Origin: Chryseobacterium indologenes
GTDB lineage: Bacteria > Bacteroidota > Bacteroidia > Flavobacteriales > Weeksellaceae
Length of the DNA stretch: 64,000 nt
Direction of reading: 5' to 3'
Assembly: GCA_002439165.1 (NCBI GenBank)
Contig: DJTE01000034.1
Coordinates: 46,569-110,568, forward strand
Shown here: piece after piece, positions 51,848 to 61,214 of the stretch
How the letters are laid out: each line of letters opens with the position of its first letter
Numbering within the stretch: the first letter of the stretch is position 1
Program-made: the position numbers and the translations under genes
The notes under the pieces: generated by a model
What the model saw: the letters and a program-made list of their open reading frames with translations, nothing else
Database searches by the model: none
Told to the model about the DNA's origin: nothing

Positions 51848-52162
51848 TTAAAATCTGGATTTCTTAGGATTCAGAAATGTATTGAAGATCATTACTTCCT
51901 GCCCGAATTTTTTTTCAACCCTTTCAGCGATATTTACCAGCTCACTTTTGATGAAATCTTCACGAAGATCCTCATTATCAAACATCAGAAGAAGATTGTA
52001 ATTCTTCCCTTCTTCAATATAATCGGTGTGTACTTCCGACAAGATATATTTATTTACATCCATCAGGTTTTCTGCCATCAGGACCAGGGTTTCGTCGATA
52101 TAATTTTCCCATTCTTCAATATTGTTTTTCGTACAGTGAAAAGTTATACTTAATAGGCTCAT
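51848..52162 (-). CDS. DUF4286 family protein
   Basis: A 104-residue cytosolic protein of the Bacteroidota DUF4286 family (VNKYILSEVHTDYIEEGKNY, FGQEVMIFNTFLNPKKSRF), with a ferredoxin-like dimeric fold in related annotations. Function is unknown. It is divergent from gyrA across 148 bases. Confidence 0.85.
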   Translation of the reverse strand: MSLLSITFHCTKNNIEEWENYIDETLVLMAENLMDVNKYILSEVHTDYIEEGKNYNLLLMFDNEDLREDFIKSELVNIAERVEKKFGQEVMIFNTFLNPKKSRF

Positions 52163-52184
52163 ATTTTATGAATTTTTAAGATTT

Positions 52185-52193
52185 TGTGGATAA
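52185..52193 (-). promoter_or_regulatory. DnaA box upstream of gyrA
   Basis: TGTGGATAA is the exact complement of the DnaA box TTATCCACA, in the DUF4286-gyrA intergenic region. It could let DnaA influence gyrA expression; chance occurrence is also plausible. Confidence 0.35.
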
Positions 52194-52310
52194 ATTCTAG
52201 GGCAAAAATCGGTAAAAATTTCGTAAATTAGCCCGTTAATAAAAATTGGAAATAAATAATTTTCAGACGCACAGCTAAGGGTCTGACTGTCATTATAATA
52301 AAATTTGTTT

Positions 52311-54917
52311 ATGCAAAAAGAAGGAGAAAGACTGATTCCTATCAACATTGTTGATGAAATGAAGTCGTCTTATATCGATTATTCGATGTCCGTTATCGTG
52401 TCAAGAGCACTTCCGGATGTAAGAGACGGCCTGAAACCCGTTCATAGAAGAGTACTGTATGGTATGTATGGATTAGGGGTTTTTTCTAATAGAAAATATT
52501 TGAAATCTGCGAGAATTGTTGGGGACGTTTTGGGTAAATACCACCCGCACGGAGACTCTTCTGTATACGATGCAATGGTAAGAATGGCTCAGGACTGGAG
52601 CTTACGTTATCCGCAGGTAGACGGCCAGGGTAACTTCGGTTCGATGGATGGAGACCCGCCTGCAGCAATGCGTTATACCGAGGCAAGACTGAAAAAAATC
52701 TCTGATGAGGTTCTTGCAGATCTTGATAAAGAAACCGTTGATTTTCAGAATAACTTTGACGACAGCTTACAGGAGCCGACCGTGCTTCCTACAAAAGTTC
52801 CGAATCTTCTGGTAAACGGTACCTCAGGGATCGCAGTAGGGATGGCAACCAATATGGCACCGCACAACCTTTCCGAATCCATCAATGCAATCTGCGCATA
52901 CATCGATAATAAGGAAATCACCATCGATGAGCTGATGCACCACATCACCGCCCCGGATTTTCCGACAGGAGGTATTATCTATGGTTACGACGGCGTAAGA
53001 GACGCTTTCCATACCGGAAGAGGAAGAGTCGTACTGAGAGCAAAGGTCAATTTCGAAGAAATCGGAAACCGGAATGCAATCATTGTTACAGAAGTTCCTT
53101 ACCAGGTCAATAAAGCAGATATGATCGCCAGAACTGCCGAATTGGTTAAAGATGACAAAATCCAGGGCATTCATGAGATCAGAGACGAATCGGACAGAAA
53201 TGGTCTGCGTGTCGTTTATGAACTGAAAAATGACGCAATTCCTAACGTTGTCCTGAACCTTCTTTATAAATATACGGCACTTCAGACCTCTTTCAGTGTT
53301 AACAATATTGCTTTGGTTAACGGAAGACCGGAACAGCTGAACTTAAAAGATATCATTCATCATTTTGTAGAGCACAGACATGAAGTAATCGTAAGAAGAA
53401 CCAGGTACGAGCTTAAAAAAGCAAAAGAAAGAGCCCATATCCTTGAAGGTTTCATGAAAGTAATCGGAACCCAGGATGCATTAGACAAGGCTATTTCAAT
53501 TATCCGTCACAGTGCCAACCCTCAGGCTGCAAAAGAAGGTCTTATCGAGGCTTTCGAGCTTTCCGATATCCAGGCACAGGCTATCCTTGATCTGAGACTG
53601 GCACGTCTTACAGGAATGGAGCTTGATAAGATCCGCGACGAATATGATGCCATCATGAAAGAAATTGCGAATCTGGAAGACATTCTGGCCAACGAACCGA
53701 GAAGATTCCAGATTATTAAAGATGAGCTTATCGAGATCAAAGAAAAATATGGTGACGAAAGAAGAACGGAAATCGACTATTCAGGAGGTGAAATGTCTAT
53801 TGAAGATATCATCCCGAATGAAGCCGTAGTTCTTACGATTTCCCACGCCGGATACATCAAGAGAACCTCTCTTTCCGAATACAAAGTTCAAAGCAGAGGC
53901 GGGGTAGGTAACAAAGCGGCAACAACAAGAGATTCCGATTTCCTTGAATATATCGTTTCTGCAACCAACCACCAGTATATGCTCTTCTTTACAGAAAAAG
54001 GAAGATGTTACTGGTTAAGGGTATTCGAAATCCCTGAAGGCTCTAAAACCGCTAAAGGAAGAGCTGTACAGAATCTTATCAACATTGAACCGGATGATAA
54101 GATCAAAGCATACATCAGAACCAATAACTTAAAGGATGCTGAATATGTAAATCAGATGAGCGTAGTGATGGTTACCAAAAATGGTACGATCAAGAAAACA
54201 TCGCTTGAAGCTTACTCAAGACCAAGAGTAAACGGGGTGAATGCCATTGAGATCCGGGATAATGACCAGCTGCTTGGAGCTTATTTAACCAACGGAACTT
54301 CCCAGATCATGATTGCCACCAAAAACGGTAAATGTATCCGTTTCCCTGAAGAAAAAGTGAGAGAGGTAGGAAGAGGCTCCATCGGGGTGCGAGGTATCGC
54401 TATGGAGGATAATGATGAGGTAATAGGCATGATTGTAGTGAATGACGTAGAAAAAGAAACCGTTCTTGTAGTATCTGAAAAAGGATACGGTAAGAGAACA
54501 GCGGTGGAAGATTACAGAATTACCAACAGAGGAGGAAAAGGAGTTATTACCCTTAACATTACCGAAAAAACAGGTAACCTGATCGCTATTCAGAATGTAA
54601 CAGACGAAGACGGGCTGATGATCATCAACAAATCCGGAGTTGCCATCAGAATGGGTATGGATGAAATGAGAGTGATGGGAAGAAATACCCAGGGCGTAAA
54701 ACTTATCAACCTTAAAAAGAACGACGAAATTGCAGCGATTGCAAAAGTAGCAATGGATAAGGATGTAGAAGAAGATGAAAATGAAAATGAAGATACTGAA
54801 GATATTATAGAAGGCACAGGATCTCTTTTTGATAACCACGAAAACGACAATATAACACCTCAGGCTGAAAATGAAACACCGACAGAGGAAAATGAGAGTT
54901 CTGAATCTGAAGAATAA
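52311..54917 (+). CDS. gyrA: DNA gyrase subunit A
   Basis: An 868-residue subunit that breaks and rejoins DNA during negative supercoiling. The catalytic tyrosine is Y122 in AAMRYTEA, and numbering from the ATG at 52311 agrees with E. coli. In the quinolone-resistance-determining region the sequence HPHGDSSVYDA gives S83 and D87, the susceptible forms. The C-terminal domain has six beta-pinwheel repeats including the GyrA-box-like QSRGGVGNKA. The tail is highly acidic. The in-frame TTG at 52305 is rejected. A TPR gene follows 28 bases downstream. Confidence 0.97.
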   Translation: MQKEGERLIPINIVDEMKSSYIDYSMSVIVSRALPDVRDGLKPVHRRVLYGMYGLGVFSNRKYLKSARIVGDVLGKYHPHGDSSVYDAMVRMAQDWSLRYPQVDGQGNFGSMDGDPPAAMRYTEARLKKISDEVLADLDKETVDFQNNFDDSLQEPTVLPTKVPNLLVNGTSGIAVGMATNMAPHNLSESINAICAYIDNKEITIDELMHHITAPDFPTGGIIYGYDGVRDAFHTGRGRVVLRAKVNFEEIGNRNAIIVTEVPYQVNKADMIARTAELVKDDKIQGIHEIRDESDRNGLRVVYELKNDAIPNVVLNLLYKYTALQTSFSVNNIALVNGRPEQLNLKDIIHHFVEHRHEVIVRRTRYELKKAKERAHILEGFMKVIGTQDALDKAISIIRHSANPQAAKEGLIEAFELSDIQAQAILDLRLARLTGMELDKIRDEYDAIMKEIANLEDILANEPRRFQIIKDELIEIKEKYGDERRTEIDYSGGEMSIEDIIPNEAVVLTISHAGYIKRTSLSEYKVQSRGGVGNKAATTRDSDFLEYIVSATNHQYMLFFTEKGRCYWLRVFEIPEGSKTAKGRAVQNLINIEPDDKIKAYIRTNNLKDAEYVNQMSVVMVTKNGTIKKTSLEAYSRPRVNGVNAIEIRDNDQLLGAYLTNGTSQIMIATKNGKCIRFPEEKVREVGRGSIGVRGIAMEDNDEVIGMIVVNDVEKETVLVVSEKGYGKRTAVEDYRITNRGGKGVITLNITEKTGNLIAIQNVTDEDGLMIINKSGVAIRMGMDEMRVMGRNTQGVKLINLKKNDEIAAIAKVAMDKDVEEDENENEDTEDIIEGTGSLFDNHENDNITPQAENETPTEENESSESEE

Positions 54918-54945
54918 ATTGTACAATTAATATAATATAGTTATT

Positions 54946-55971
54946 ATGAAGAAACTCATTTTAGGTATGGCTATCGTTGCCTCGGCTTTTGTTTTCGGAC
55001 AAAAAGGCGATGATGCCAAATTACAGGCGGCCAATAAAGCGGCTATGGATGCTTACCAGGCAAAGAACTATTCAGCAGCAGCTCCTAAGTTTGTGGAAGT
55101 TTATAACTTACTGAAAACAGCAGGGCAGGATGACAAGATTTATATGTATTATGCAGGGCTTAGCTATGCTTTAGCAAACAACAGCGATCAGGCCATTAAA
55201 ATATATACAGACTTAATTAATTCCGGATTTACCGGGGTTCAGACTACTTATTCTGCCAAAGAGAAAAAGACAGGAAATGTAATACCTTTGGATAAAACAA
55301 CCTGGGATCTCATGAAGAAAAATGCTGACTATACAGATTTTAAAACAGAGCAGACTCCAAGCGTTGAACCGGAACTGTATGAAACCCTGACTACCCTTCT
55401 TATGAATGCCAAAAAATCAAATGAAGCTTTGGCAATTATTGAAAAAGGATTGGCCAAGTTTCCAAACAGCGCTAAACTGAAAGATGCCCAGGGGGCGGCT
55501 TATTACGAGTCCGGAAATCATGATAAATATGTAACTACCCTTAAAGAACAGATCGCTAAAAATCCTAATGATGCCACAAACTGGTATAATCTTGGAGTAA
55601 TGCAGTCTAAAAATCCGGCTTCGAAAGAAGATGCCATTGCTTCCTTCAAAAAAGCAGTAGAACTTAAGCCGGATTTCAATAATGCATACCAGAACCTGGT
55701 TTACACTACAATTGGTGATGATTCTAAAATTGTAGAGCAGATCAATGCTCTAAGAAAAGATAATCCGGATGAAGCAACCAAACTTATCGACGAAAGAAGA
55801 GAAAGGTTTACAAAGGCTCTTCCATATGCAGAAGCCTGGTATAAAACATCTCCGGAAAACCTTGATGTAATTTCCGCATTAAGGGATATCTACATTGTTA
55901 CTAAAAATACAGAAAAAGCTAAGGAAATGAAAGCTAAGGAAGCTGAAATTTCTGCAAAGGCAAAACAGTAA
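54946..55971 (+). CDS. Exported TPR-repeat protein
   Basis: A 341-residue protein with a signal peptide (about 1-18, ending FGQ) and several tetratricopeptide repeats, the clearest around NATNWYNLGVMQSKNPASKE through AIASFKKAVELKPDFNNAYQ (about 205-255). Each repeat is a helix pair for protein contact, so a scaffold in the periplasm is likely. It follows gyrA by 28 bases and ends in a strong terminator, so it may be co-transcribed. Confidence 0.82.
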   Translation: MKKLILGMAIVASAFVFGQKGDDAKLQAANKAAMDAYQAKNYSAAAPKFVEVYNLLKTAGQDDKIYMYYAGLSYALANNSDQAIKIYTDLINSGFTGVQTTYSAKEKKTGNVIPLDKTTWDLMKKNADYTDFKTEQTPSVEPELYETLTTLLMNAKKSNEALAIIEKGLAKFPNSAKLKDAQGAAYYESGNHDKYVTTLKEQIAKNPNDATNWYNLGVMQSKNPASKEDAIASFKKAVELKPDFNNAYQNLVYTTIGDDSKIVEQINALRKDNPDEATKLIDERRERFTKALPYAEAWYKTSPENLDVISALRDIYIVTKNTEKAKEMKAKEAEISAKAKQ

Positions 55972-55991
55972 TTCTTGAGTTTGAATATACA

Positions 55992-56024
55992 TAAACCGGA
56001 ACAGCAGTGTTCCGGTTTTTTTAT
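55992..56024 (+). terminator. Terminator after the TPR gene
   Basis: AAACCGGAACA-GCAG-TGTTCCGGTTT hairpin followed by a T run. Confidence 0.9.
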
Positions 56025-56102
56025 TTTTCCGGGCTGGAAACCGTATCTTATTTTTACAGATATTCTCTCCGAATTTCACCCTTAAAATTCTCTGTAATTC
56101 CG

Positions 56103-56110
56103 TATCTTTG
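56103..56110 (+). promoter_or_regulatory. Candidate -7 box for menB
   Basis: TATCTTTG matches TAnnTTTG, 17 bases before the menB start. Confidence 0.5.
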
Positions 56111-56127
56111 AGAAAAATTTTTATAAA

Positions 56128-56964
56128 ATGATTGAGTGGAAAACCGCCAAAGAATACGATGATATTACTTACAAAAAATGTAATGGTGTAGCAAGAATTG
56201 CTTTCAACAGACCGGAAGTTCGCAACGCTTTCAGACCTAAGACAACTTCAGAGCTTTACGATGCCTTTTATGATGCCTCAGAAGACCCTTCCATTGGTGT
56301 GGTTCTGCTTTCAGGAGAAGGTCCCAGTCCAAAAGACGGAGGCTGGGCGTTCTGCAGTGGCGGAGATCAGAAAGCAAGAGGCCACCAGGGATATGTAGGA
56401 GAAGACGGAAGACACCGCCTGAACATTTTAGAAGTTCAGCGTCTGATCCGTTTCATGCCAAAAGTGGTGATTGCAGTGGTTCCGGGATGGGCTGTTGGCG
56501 GAGGACATTCTCTACACGTAGTTTGTGACCTTACTTTAGCAAGTAAAGAGCATGCCATTTTTAAACAGACCGATGCTGATGTTACCAGCTTTGACGGTGG
56601 CTACGGATCTGCTTACCTGGCTAAAATGGTAGGACAGAAAAAAGCACGCGAAATATTCTTCTTAGGCAGAAATTATTCTGCTCAGGAAGCTTTGGATATG
56701 GGAATGGTAAATGCTGTAATCCCACATGCAGAACTGGAAGACACTGCTTATGAATGGGCTCAGGAAATTCTTGCAAAATCCCCGACTTCCATCAGAATGC
56801 TGAAATTCGCCATGAACCTTACAGACGACGGAATGGTTGGCCAGCAGGTATTTGCAGGAGAAGCAACCCGTTTAGCCTACATGACGGCAGAAGCACAGGA
56901 AGGAAGAAATGCATTCCTTGAAAAAAGAAAACCTGATTTCGGAGAAAACCAGTGGATATCATAA
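56128..56964 (+). CDS. menB: 1,4-dihydroxy-2-naphthoyl-CoA synthase
   Basis: A 278-residue crotonase-fold enzyme that closes the naphthoate ring of menaquinone. Diagnostic blocks are FNRPEVRNAFRPKT, the CoA/oxyanion region GWAFCSGGDQKARG and PGWAVGGGHSLHVVCDLTLA, plus the DVTSFDGGYGSAYLA segment with the MenB-specific aspartate. menA follows 101 bases downstream beyond a heptamer repeat. Length is typical. Confidence 0.95.
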   Translation: MIEWKTAKEYDDITYKKCNGVARIAFNRPEVRNAFRPKTTSELYDAFYDASEDPSIGVVLLSGEGPSPKDGGWAFCSGGDQKARGHQGYVGEDGRHRLNILEVQRLIRFMPKVVIAVVPGWAVGGGHSLHVVCDLTLASKEHAIFKQTDADVTSFDGGYGSAYLAKMVGQKKAREIFFLGRNYSAQEALDMGMVNAVIPHAELEDTAYEWAQEILAKSPTSIRMLKFAMNLTDDGMVGQQVFAGEATRLAYMTAEAQEGRNAFLEKRKPDFGENQWIS

Positions 56965-57000
56965 CATGAGTGATAAGTAATCAGTAATAAGCAATATTTT

Positions 57001-57049
57001 CATTACTCATTACTCATTACTCATTACTCATTACTCATTACTCATTACT
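57001..57049 (+). repeat. Heptamer tandem repeat (7 x CATTACT)
   Basis: Seven perfect copies of CATTACT fill 57001-57049, between menB and menA. The number of copies could vary by slipped replication. AAGTAAT phrases just upstream could pair with ATTACTT at the end to form a hairpin. Confidence 0.9.
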
Positions 57050-57065
57050 TATTGTTTATAATAGT

Positions 57066-57995
57066 ATGACTGATTGGATAAAAGCCGCAAGGCTAAGAAC
57101 TTTACCGCTTTCCCTGAGCGGAATTATTATGGGAGCTTTCATCGCCAAATGGAGACTTTACAGGGAAGGAGGAACCTGGGACTGGAAAATTTTTGCTCTG
57201 GCTCTTCTCGTAACCCTTCTGTACCAGATTTTATCAAACTATGCCAATGATTATGGCGACGGCGTAAAAGGAACCGATGCCAAAAGAATCAACGAAGCGG
57301 AAGCAAGAGCAGTAGCATCTGGAAAAATTACGGCAAAACAGATGAAAAATGCGGTGATCATTTTTTCTGCATTATCTTTCATCGCTACGGTTGCTCTGTT
57401 GTACGTTGCCTTCATTCCGGAGTATATGAATGAATTTTATATCTTCATCGGATTGGGAATAGCAAGTATTCTGGCAGCAATCGGGTATACAGTCGGTAAA
57501 AAACCTTACGGATATATGGGACTGGGAGATATTTTTGTATTTATCTTCTTCGGGCTTGTTTCCGTATGCGGAAGCTATTTTCTGTTTACCAAAACCTTCA
57601 GCTGGGATATGCTGTTGCCGGGAACAGCTGTGGGAATGATGAGTATGGCAGTTCTTAACCTTAACAATATGAGGGATATTGAAAGCGATAAATTATCAGG
57701 AAAAAACAGCTTTGCACTGAGAATAGGCTTCAAAAATGCTATGATCTACGAAATGATCCTGCTGCAGCTTCCTTTAATCCTTATCCTTATATTTTTAGGC
57801 GTAAACGGGTTTATACAGGCTCAGAATTATTATGCTTTTGTTGTAATGATTTTATTATTCCCGCTTGCCAAACTGAGAAGGAGCATCATGTCTGTAAAAG
57901 AACCCAAAGAATTAGACCAATATCTGAAGCAGGTGGGAATCATGACGTTTGTAATGGCAATTCTTACGGCAGCCGGACTTAATTTATTCAACTAA
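57066..57995 (+). CDS. menA: 1,4-dihydroxy-2-naphthoate polyprenyltransferase
   Basis: A 309-residue UbiA-fold enzyme with about eight membrane helices that attaches the prenyl tail in menaquinone synthesis. Acidic motifs are intact: NYANDYGDGVKGTD (about 58-71) and NNMRDIESDKLSG (about 200-212). The start WIKAARLRTLPLSLSGI is typical of MenA. It lies after menB and before SRPBCC and MBL-fold genes, 19 bases from the former. Confidence 0.94.
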   Translation: MTDWIKAARLRTLPLSLSGIIMGAFIAKWRLYREGGTWDWKIFALALLVTLLYQILSNYANDYGDGVKGTDAKRINEAEARAVASGKITAKQMKNAVIIFSALSFIATVALLYVAFIPEYMNEFYIFIGLGIASILAAIGYTVGKKPYGYMGLGDIFVFIFFGLVSVCGSYFLFTKTFSWDMLLPGTAVGMMSMAVLNLNNMRDIESDKLSGKNSFALRIGFKNAMIYEMILLQLPLILILIFLGVNGFIQAQNYYAFVVMILLFPLAKLRRSIMSVKEPKELDQYLKQVGIMTFVMAILTAAGLNLFN

Positions 57996-58014
57996 ATCTA
58001 AAAAATATTACATC

Positions 58015-58458
58015 ATGAATTCTAATGTCTATGTGGAAGCACAGATGCTTATCAGAAAACCGGTTGAAGATGTCTTTGAAGCTTTTATCAACCCCGAAGT
58101 AACTACTCATTTCTGGTTTACCAAATCTACCGGAAAATTAGAAGAAGGTAAAACAGTTACCTGGGAATGGGAAATGTATGGAGTGTCGTCTGATGTAAAG
58201 ACCCTTCAGATTATCCCGAACCAGCTGATTAAAACCATCTGGGGAGATCCTTCAACAAATGTAGACTACGAATTCAGTGTAATGGAAAAAGGAACCCTTG
58301 TTGTGATTAAAAGCTCCGGATTTGGCCAGACCGGCGAAGAACTTCTAAGGCAGGTCAATGACAATACGGGCGGCTTTACAACCGTTTTAGACGGCTGTAA
58401 AGCCTATCTGGAATACGGAATTAATCTACGGTTAATTGAAGACAAATTCCCATCCTGA
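58015..58458 (+). CDS. SRPBCC (AHSA1-like) domain protein
   Basis: A 147-residue START/SRPBCC-fold protein of the AHSA1-like group (RKPVEDVFEAFINPEVTTHFWFTKSTG; TWEWEMYGV; VVIKSSGFG). The fold binds a hydrophobic ligand or a protein partner. It starts 19 bases after menA and may be in the same transcript; a link to quinone metabolism is only positional. Confidence 0.82.
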   Translation: MNSNVYVEAQMLIRKPVEDVFEAFINPEVTTHFWFTKSTGKLEEGKTVTWEWEMYGVSSDVKTLQIIPNQLIKTIWGDPSTNVDYEFSVMEKGTLVVIKSSGFGQTGEELLRQVNDNTGGFTTVLDGCKAYLEYGINLRLIEDKFPS

Positions 58459-58500
58459 TAACACACTCTGTGTTTAATAGAATCAAAAATTAAATTGACA

Positions 58501-59187
58501 ATGAAAATACAATTTTTAGGACAAAACTGTTTTTTGTTTACGTACAAAGACAAAACTATTCTGAGCGATCCTTTTTACAATTATAAAAAATCGGAATCAG
58601 GATTCGATATAACCGCTCAGAAGATCGACTATATTCTACTTACCCATGCACATGGCGACCATATTGCAGATGTAGAGGAAGTTCTTCAGCATCATCCGGA
58701 AGCAACCGTCATTGCGGTTCCGGAGATCTGCGGCTACTTTAAAACAGCAAAAAATACAGATGATGTGAACCTCGGAGGATCGGCAAAAATCGATGATCTC
58801 AAAATTTCTATGGTACCGGCCCACCATACAAGTTCTTTCCCGGATGGAAGCTATGGAGGCGTTCCTGTGGGGTATATTTTCAGATTACCTGAAGGCAAGA
58901 ACCTCTATCTCGCAGGAGATACCGGTGTAATGGCAGATATGGAACTGTTTCCGAGACTTTTCGGGAATATAGATCTTTCTATCCTTCCTGTCGGAAGCCA
59001 TTATACGATGTGCCCGAGAAAAGCAGCTTTTGCAGCAGCAGAATTATTAAAGACTCCGAAAGTAATCGGATGTCATTTCGATACATTCCCCGCTATTGAA
59101 ATCAATCACGAAAGTGCACTGAAGCATTTTGCTGATAAAAATGTAGAACTTGTATTACCAAAGCTGGGAGAGGAGTTCACATTTTAA
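58501..59187 (+). CDS. MBL-fold metal-dependent hydrolase
   Basis: A 228-residue metallo-beta-lactamase-fold hydrolase (UPF0173-like). Metal ligands: THAHGDHIAD (about 48-57), HH in PAHHTS (near 104), GDT (near 141) and H in GCHFDTFP (about 197). The substrate is unknown. The ATG at 58501 is used rather than a TTG two codons upstream. Confidence 0.86.
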   Translation: MKIQFLGQNCFLFTYKDKTILSDPFYNYKKSESGFDITAQKIDYILLTHAHGDHIADVEEVLQHHPEATVIAVPEICGYFKTAKNTDDVNLGGSAKIDDLKISMVPAHHTSSFPDGSYGGVPVGYIFRLPEGKNLYLAGDTGVMADMELFPRLFGNIDLSILPVGSHYTMCPRKAAFAAAELLKTPKVIGCHFDTFPAIEINHESALKHFADKNVELVLPKLGEEFTF

Positions 59188-59304
59188 ATAAAAAATAACA
59201 GAGGTAATTTGAAAATCAGAAAAATGAATGCAATGCAGAAGGGATTAAAAACAAAAAAAGATAATTATCAAATTACCTCTTCCTTCAGTTTAAAGCAAAA
59301 AAAA

Positions 59305-59400
59305 ATGGCAAGCTACCTAAATCACACCGCTACAACCGATTACCTTTGCTGCGTTCCCACCCTGGAGGATTCTCAGGAGCTGGTTGTTTAGGACTTGCCG
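59305..59400 (-). ncRNA. ffs: Small signal recognition particle RNA
   Basis: On the - strand, the segment reads GGCAAG (5' end) and closes with CTTGCC, a terminal helix. Between them are the conserved SRP core phrases CCTCCAGGGTGGGAACGCAG and CAAAGGTAA, then TAGCGGTGTGATTTAGGTAG. It ends in a T run near 59296. The RNA binds Ffh for co-translational membrane targeting. Its promoter is perfect and upstream. A 60-codon + strand frame over it (59209-59391) is not a gene. Confidence 0.88.
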
Positions 59401-59403
59401 TTG

Positions 59404-59434
59404 CAAAGGTAGGAATAATTTATAAACTTCAAAA
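59404..59434 (-). promoter_or_regulatory. Promoter of the SRP RNA gene
   Basis: On the - strand: TTTTG (complement of 59430-59434), 18 bases, TACCTTTG (complement of 59404-59411), placing the start near 59398. Confidence 0.75.
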
Positions 59435-59530
59435 CTTTATTAAAGAAAATTAGTCGAAAAAATGCAGTGGTAAAGCTAAACAGCTGACATTTAAGGGAAT
59501 AATTTTTCACTTTTTTCTAAAAAATTAAAT

Positions 59531-60130
59531 ATGACGAAAAGTCCATCAACACTAGGAATTTTACTTTTTATCGCTACAATGATCATCTTTTTTGTAGCTT
59601 ATTTCTTCTTTTCAGGAGTCAGTTATTTTGATACATCTCTGAAAATCAATGCTTTTGTTCTTCCTATTTTATATGCAGGAGGAGCCTTCTGGTCGGTAAA
59701 ATCGTTCTGGAACCAAAACAGGGTAGTGAAATTCAAAGATGCTTTCAAAAGAGCTTTTGTTCCGATGTTTATTGGAGGAATTCTTTCTATTTTCAGCATT
59801 TATGCATTCCTGAATTTTGCAGATACAGATGCCAAAAAGCTGCTGAACTATCAGTATGTGCAGAGACAGAAAACAGAACTGGATACGGAATATAATTCTG
59901 CAAGAAAGATTCTGAAACATCAGAAAGACATTGACGAACTGGACCAGAAGTACAAAGAAAGACTTCCCAGCTTTTCTCCGGAAGCTGTAAAAGGAAAAGA
60001 TATGCTTACCGCAAGTCATTTTTCAGGATATTTTGCAGCAATTCTTATATTTTACGTAGTTTTGTCGCTGTTTTTCGGAGCGTTCTTCAGAACAAGAACA
60101 GTGTATGAAGAACCAACAATCAAAGAATAA
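59531..60130 (+). CDS. DUF4199 membrane protein
   Basis: A 199-residue membrane protein of the Bacteroidota DUF4199 family with four likely membrane helices (about 9-28, 38-55, 72-92 and 165-185) and a charged helical hairpin between (about 95-150). Function is unknown. It lies 16 bases before a family 2 glycosyltransferase, a pairing that suggests an envelope role. Confidence 0.82.
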   Translation: MTKSPSTLGILLFIATMIIFFVAYFFFSGVSYFDTSLKINAFVLPILYAGGAFWSVKSFWNQNRVVKFKDAFKRAFVPMFIGGILSIFSIYAFLNFADTDAKKLLNYQYVQRQKTELDTEYNSARKILKHQKDIDELDQKYKERLPSFSPEAVKGKDMLTASHFSGYFAAILIFYVVLSLFFGAFFRTRTVYEEPTIKE

Positions 60131-60146
60131 TTTTATCAGAAATTAA

Positions 60147-61097
60147 ATGAATTTATCTATCGTTATTCCGTTACTGAATGAAGAAGCCTCTCTGGAAGAG
60201 CTTTTTTCAAGAATTGATAATGTCTGCAGAACTGCGTCTCTGTCTTATGAGATCTGGTTTGTAGATGACGGAAGTACAGATTTGTCGTGGAGTATCATTG
60301 AGAATTTAAAAATACAGCATCCTCAGATCCACGGCATTAAGTTTTCAAGAAATTACGGAAAATCACAGGCCCTTCATGCAGCTTTTGAAAGAGCCCACGG
60401 AGATGTTGTGATCACCATGGATGCTGATCTTCAGGACTTTCCGGAAGAAATTCCTGAGCTTTATAAAATGGTGGTTGAAGACAATTATGATATTGTTTCA
60501 GGCTGGAAAAAGAAGCGTTTTGATAATGTAATGACGAAAAACGTACCGTCAAAACTCTTCAATGCTGCAGCCAGAAAAGTTTCCGGAGTGTATCTTCACG
60601 ACTTTAACTGTGGTCTTAAAGCTTATAAAAAACAGGTAGTAAAATCCATTGATGTATATGGAGATATGCACCGGTATATTCCGGTATTGGCTGCCAATGC
60701 GGGATTCAGAAGAATTACCGAGAAAGAGGTACAGCACCAGGCAAGACCTTACGGGACCTCAAAATTCGGGACTGAAAGATTCATCAGAGGATTTCTTGAC
60801 CTGGTAACACTTTGGTTTGTAAGCCGTTTCGGCGGAAGGCCAATGCACTTTTTCGGAGCGGTAGGAACTTTAATGTTCATCGTAGGGTTTCTTTCTGCGC
60901 TCTGGCTGGGCGTTTCAAAACTGATTGATGTAGCCAGAGGAATTTACGGTCATCTGATTACCAATAATCCGTGGTTCTACATCGCACTGACGATGATGTT
61001 GATGGGAACGCTATTGTTTATAGCAGGTTTCCTGGGAGAAATGATCATCAGAACGAACAGGGAGCATAAAAACTACAATATTGATGAAGTGATTTAA
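60147..61097 (+). CDS. Family 2 glycosyltransferase (GtrB/DPM1-like)
   Basis: A 316-residue polyprenyl-phosphate glycosyltransferase-like protein. GT-A nucleotide-sugar site: LSIVIPLLNEEASLEELF at the start, VDDGSTD (about 40-46) and the metal-binding DADLQDFPEEIPEL (about 93-106). Two C-terminal membrane helices (about 235-257 and 275-297) anchor it. The group moves sugars onto undecaprenyl- or dolichyl-phosphate. The donor sugar is not known. It follows the DUF4199 gene closely and has a terminator behind it. Confidence 0.87.
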   Translation: MNLSIVIPLLNEEASLEELFSRIDNVCRTASLSYEIWFVDDGSTDLSWSIIENLKIQHPQIHGIKFSRNYGKSQALHAAFERAHGDVVITMDADLQDFPEEIPELYKMVVEDNYDIVSGWKKKRFDNVMTKNVPSKLFNAAARKVSGVYLHDFNCGLKAYKKQVVKSIDVYGDMHRYIPVLAANAGFRRITEKEVQHQARPYGTSKFGTERFIRGFLDLVTLWFVSRFGGRPMHFFGAVGTLMFIVGFLSALWLGVSKLIDVARGIYGHLITNNPWFYIALTMMLMGTLLFIAGFLGEMIIRTNREHKNYNIDEVI

Positions 61098-61126
61098 TAA
61101 ATTTCATATAAATCATTAATTTATAG

Positions 61127-61168
61127 ATACTCTTGAAAGACTTATGTTTTTTAAGAGTATTTTTTTTG
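61127..61168 (+). terminator. Terminator after the glycosyltransferase gene
   Basis: ATACTCTT...AAGAGTAT stem followed by a run of T. Confidence 0.8.
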
Positions 61169-61214
61169 ATTTCATCAATTCCTTTTCCGATATTCGTCAT
61201 GATAAATAAATTCC

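Noticed and set aside
57001..57049. CRISPR array
   Set aside because: The heptamer copies are directly adjacent with no spacers.
59209..59391. A 60-codon frame downstream of the MBL-fold hydrolase gene
   Set aside because: It overlaps the SRP RNA gene on the other strand.
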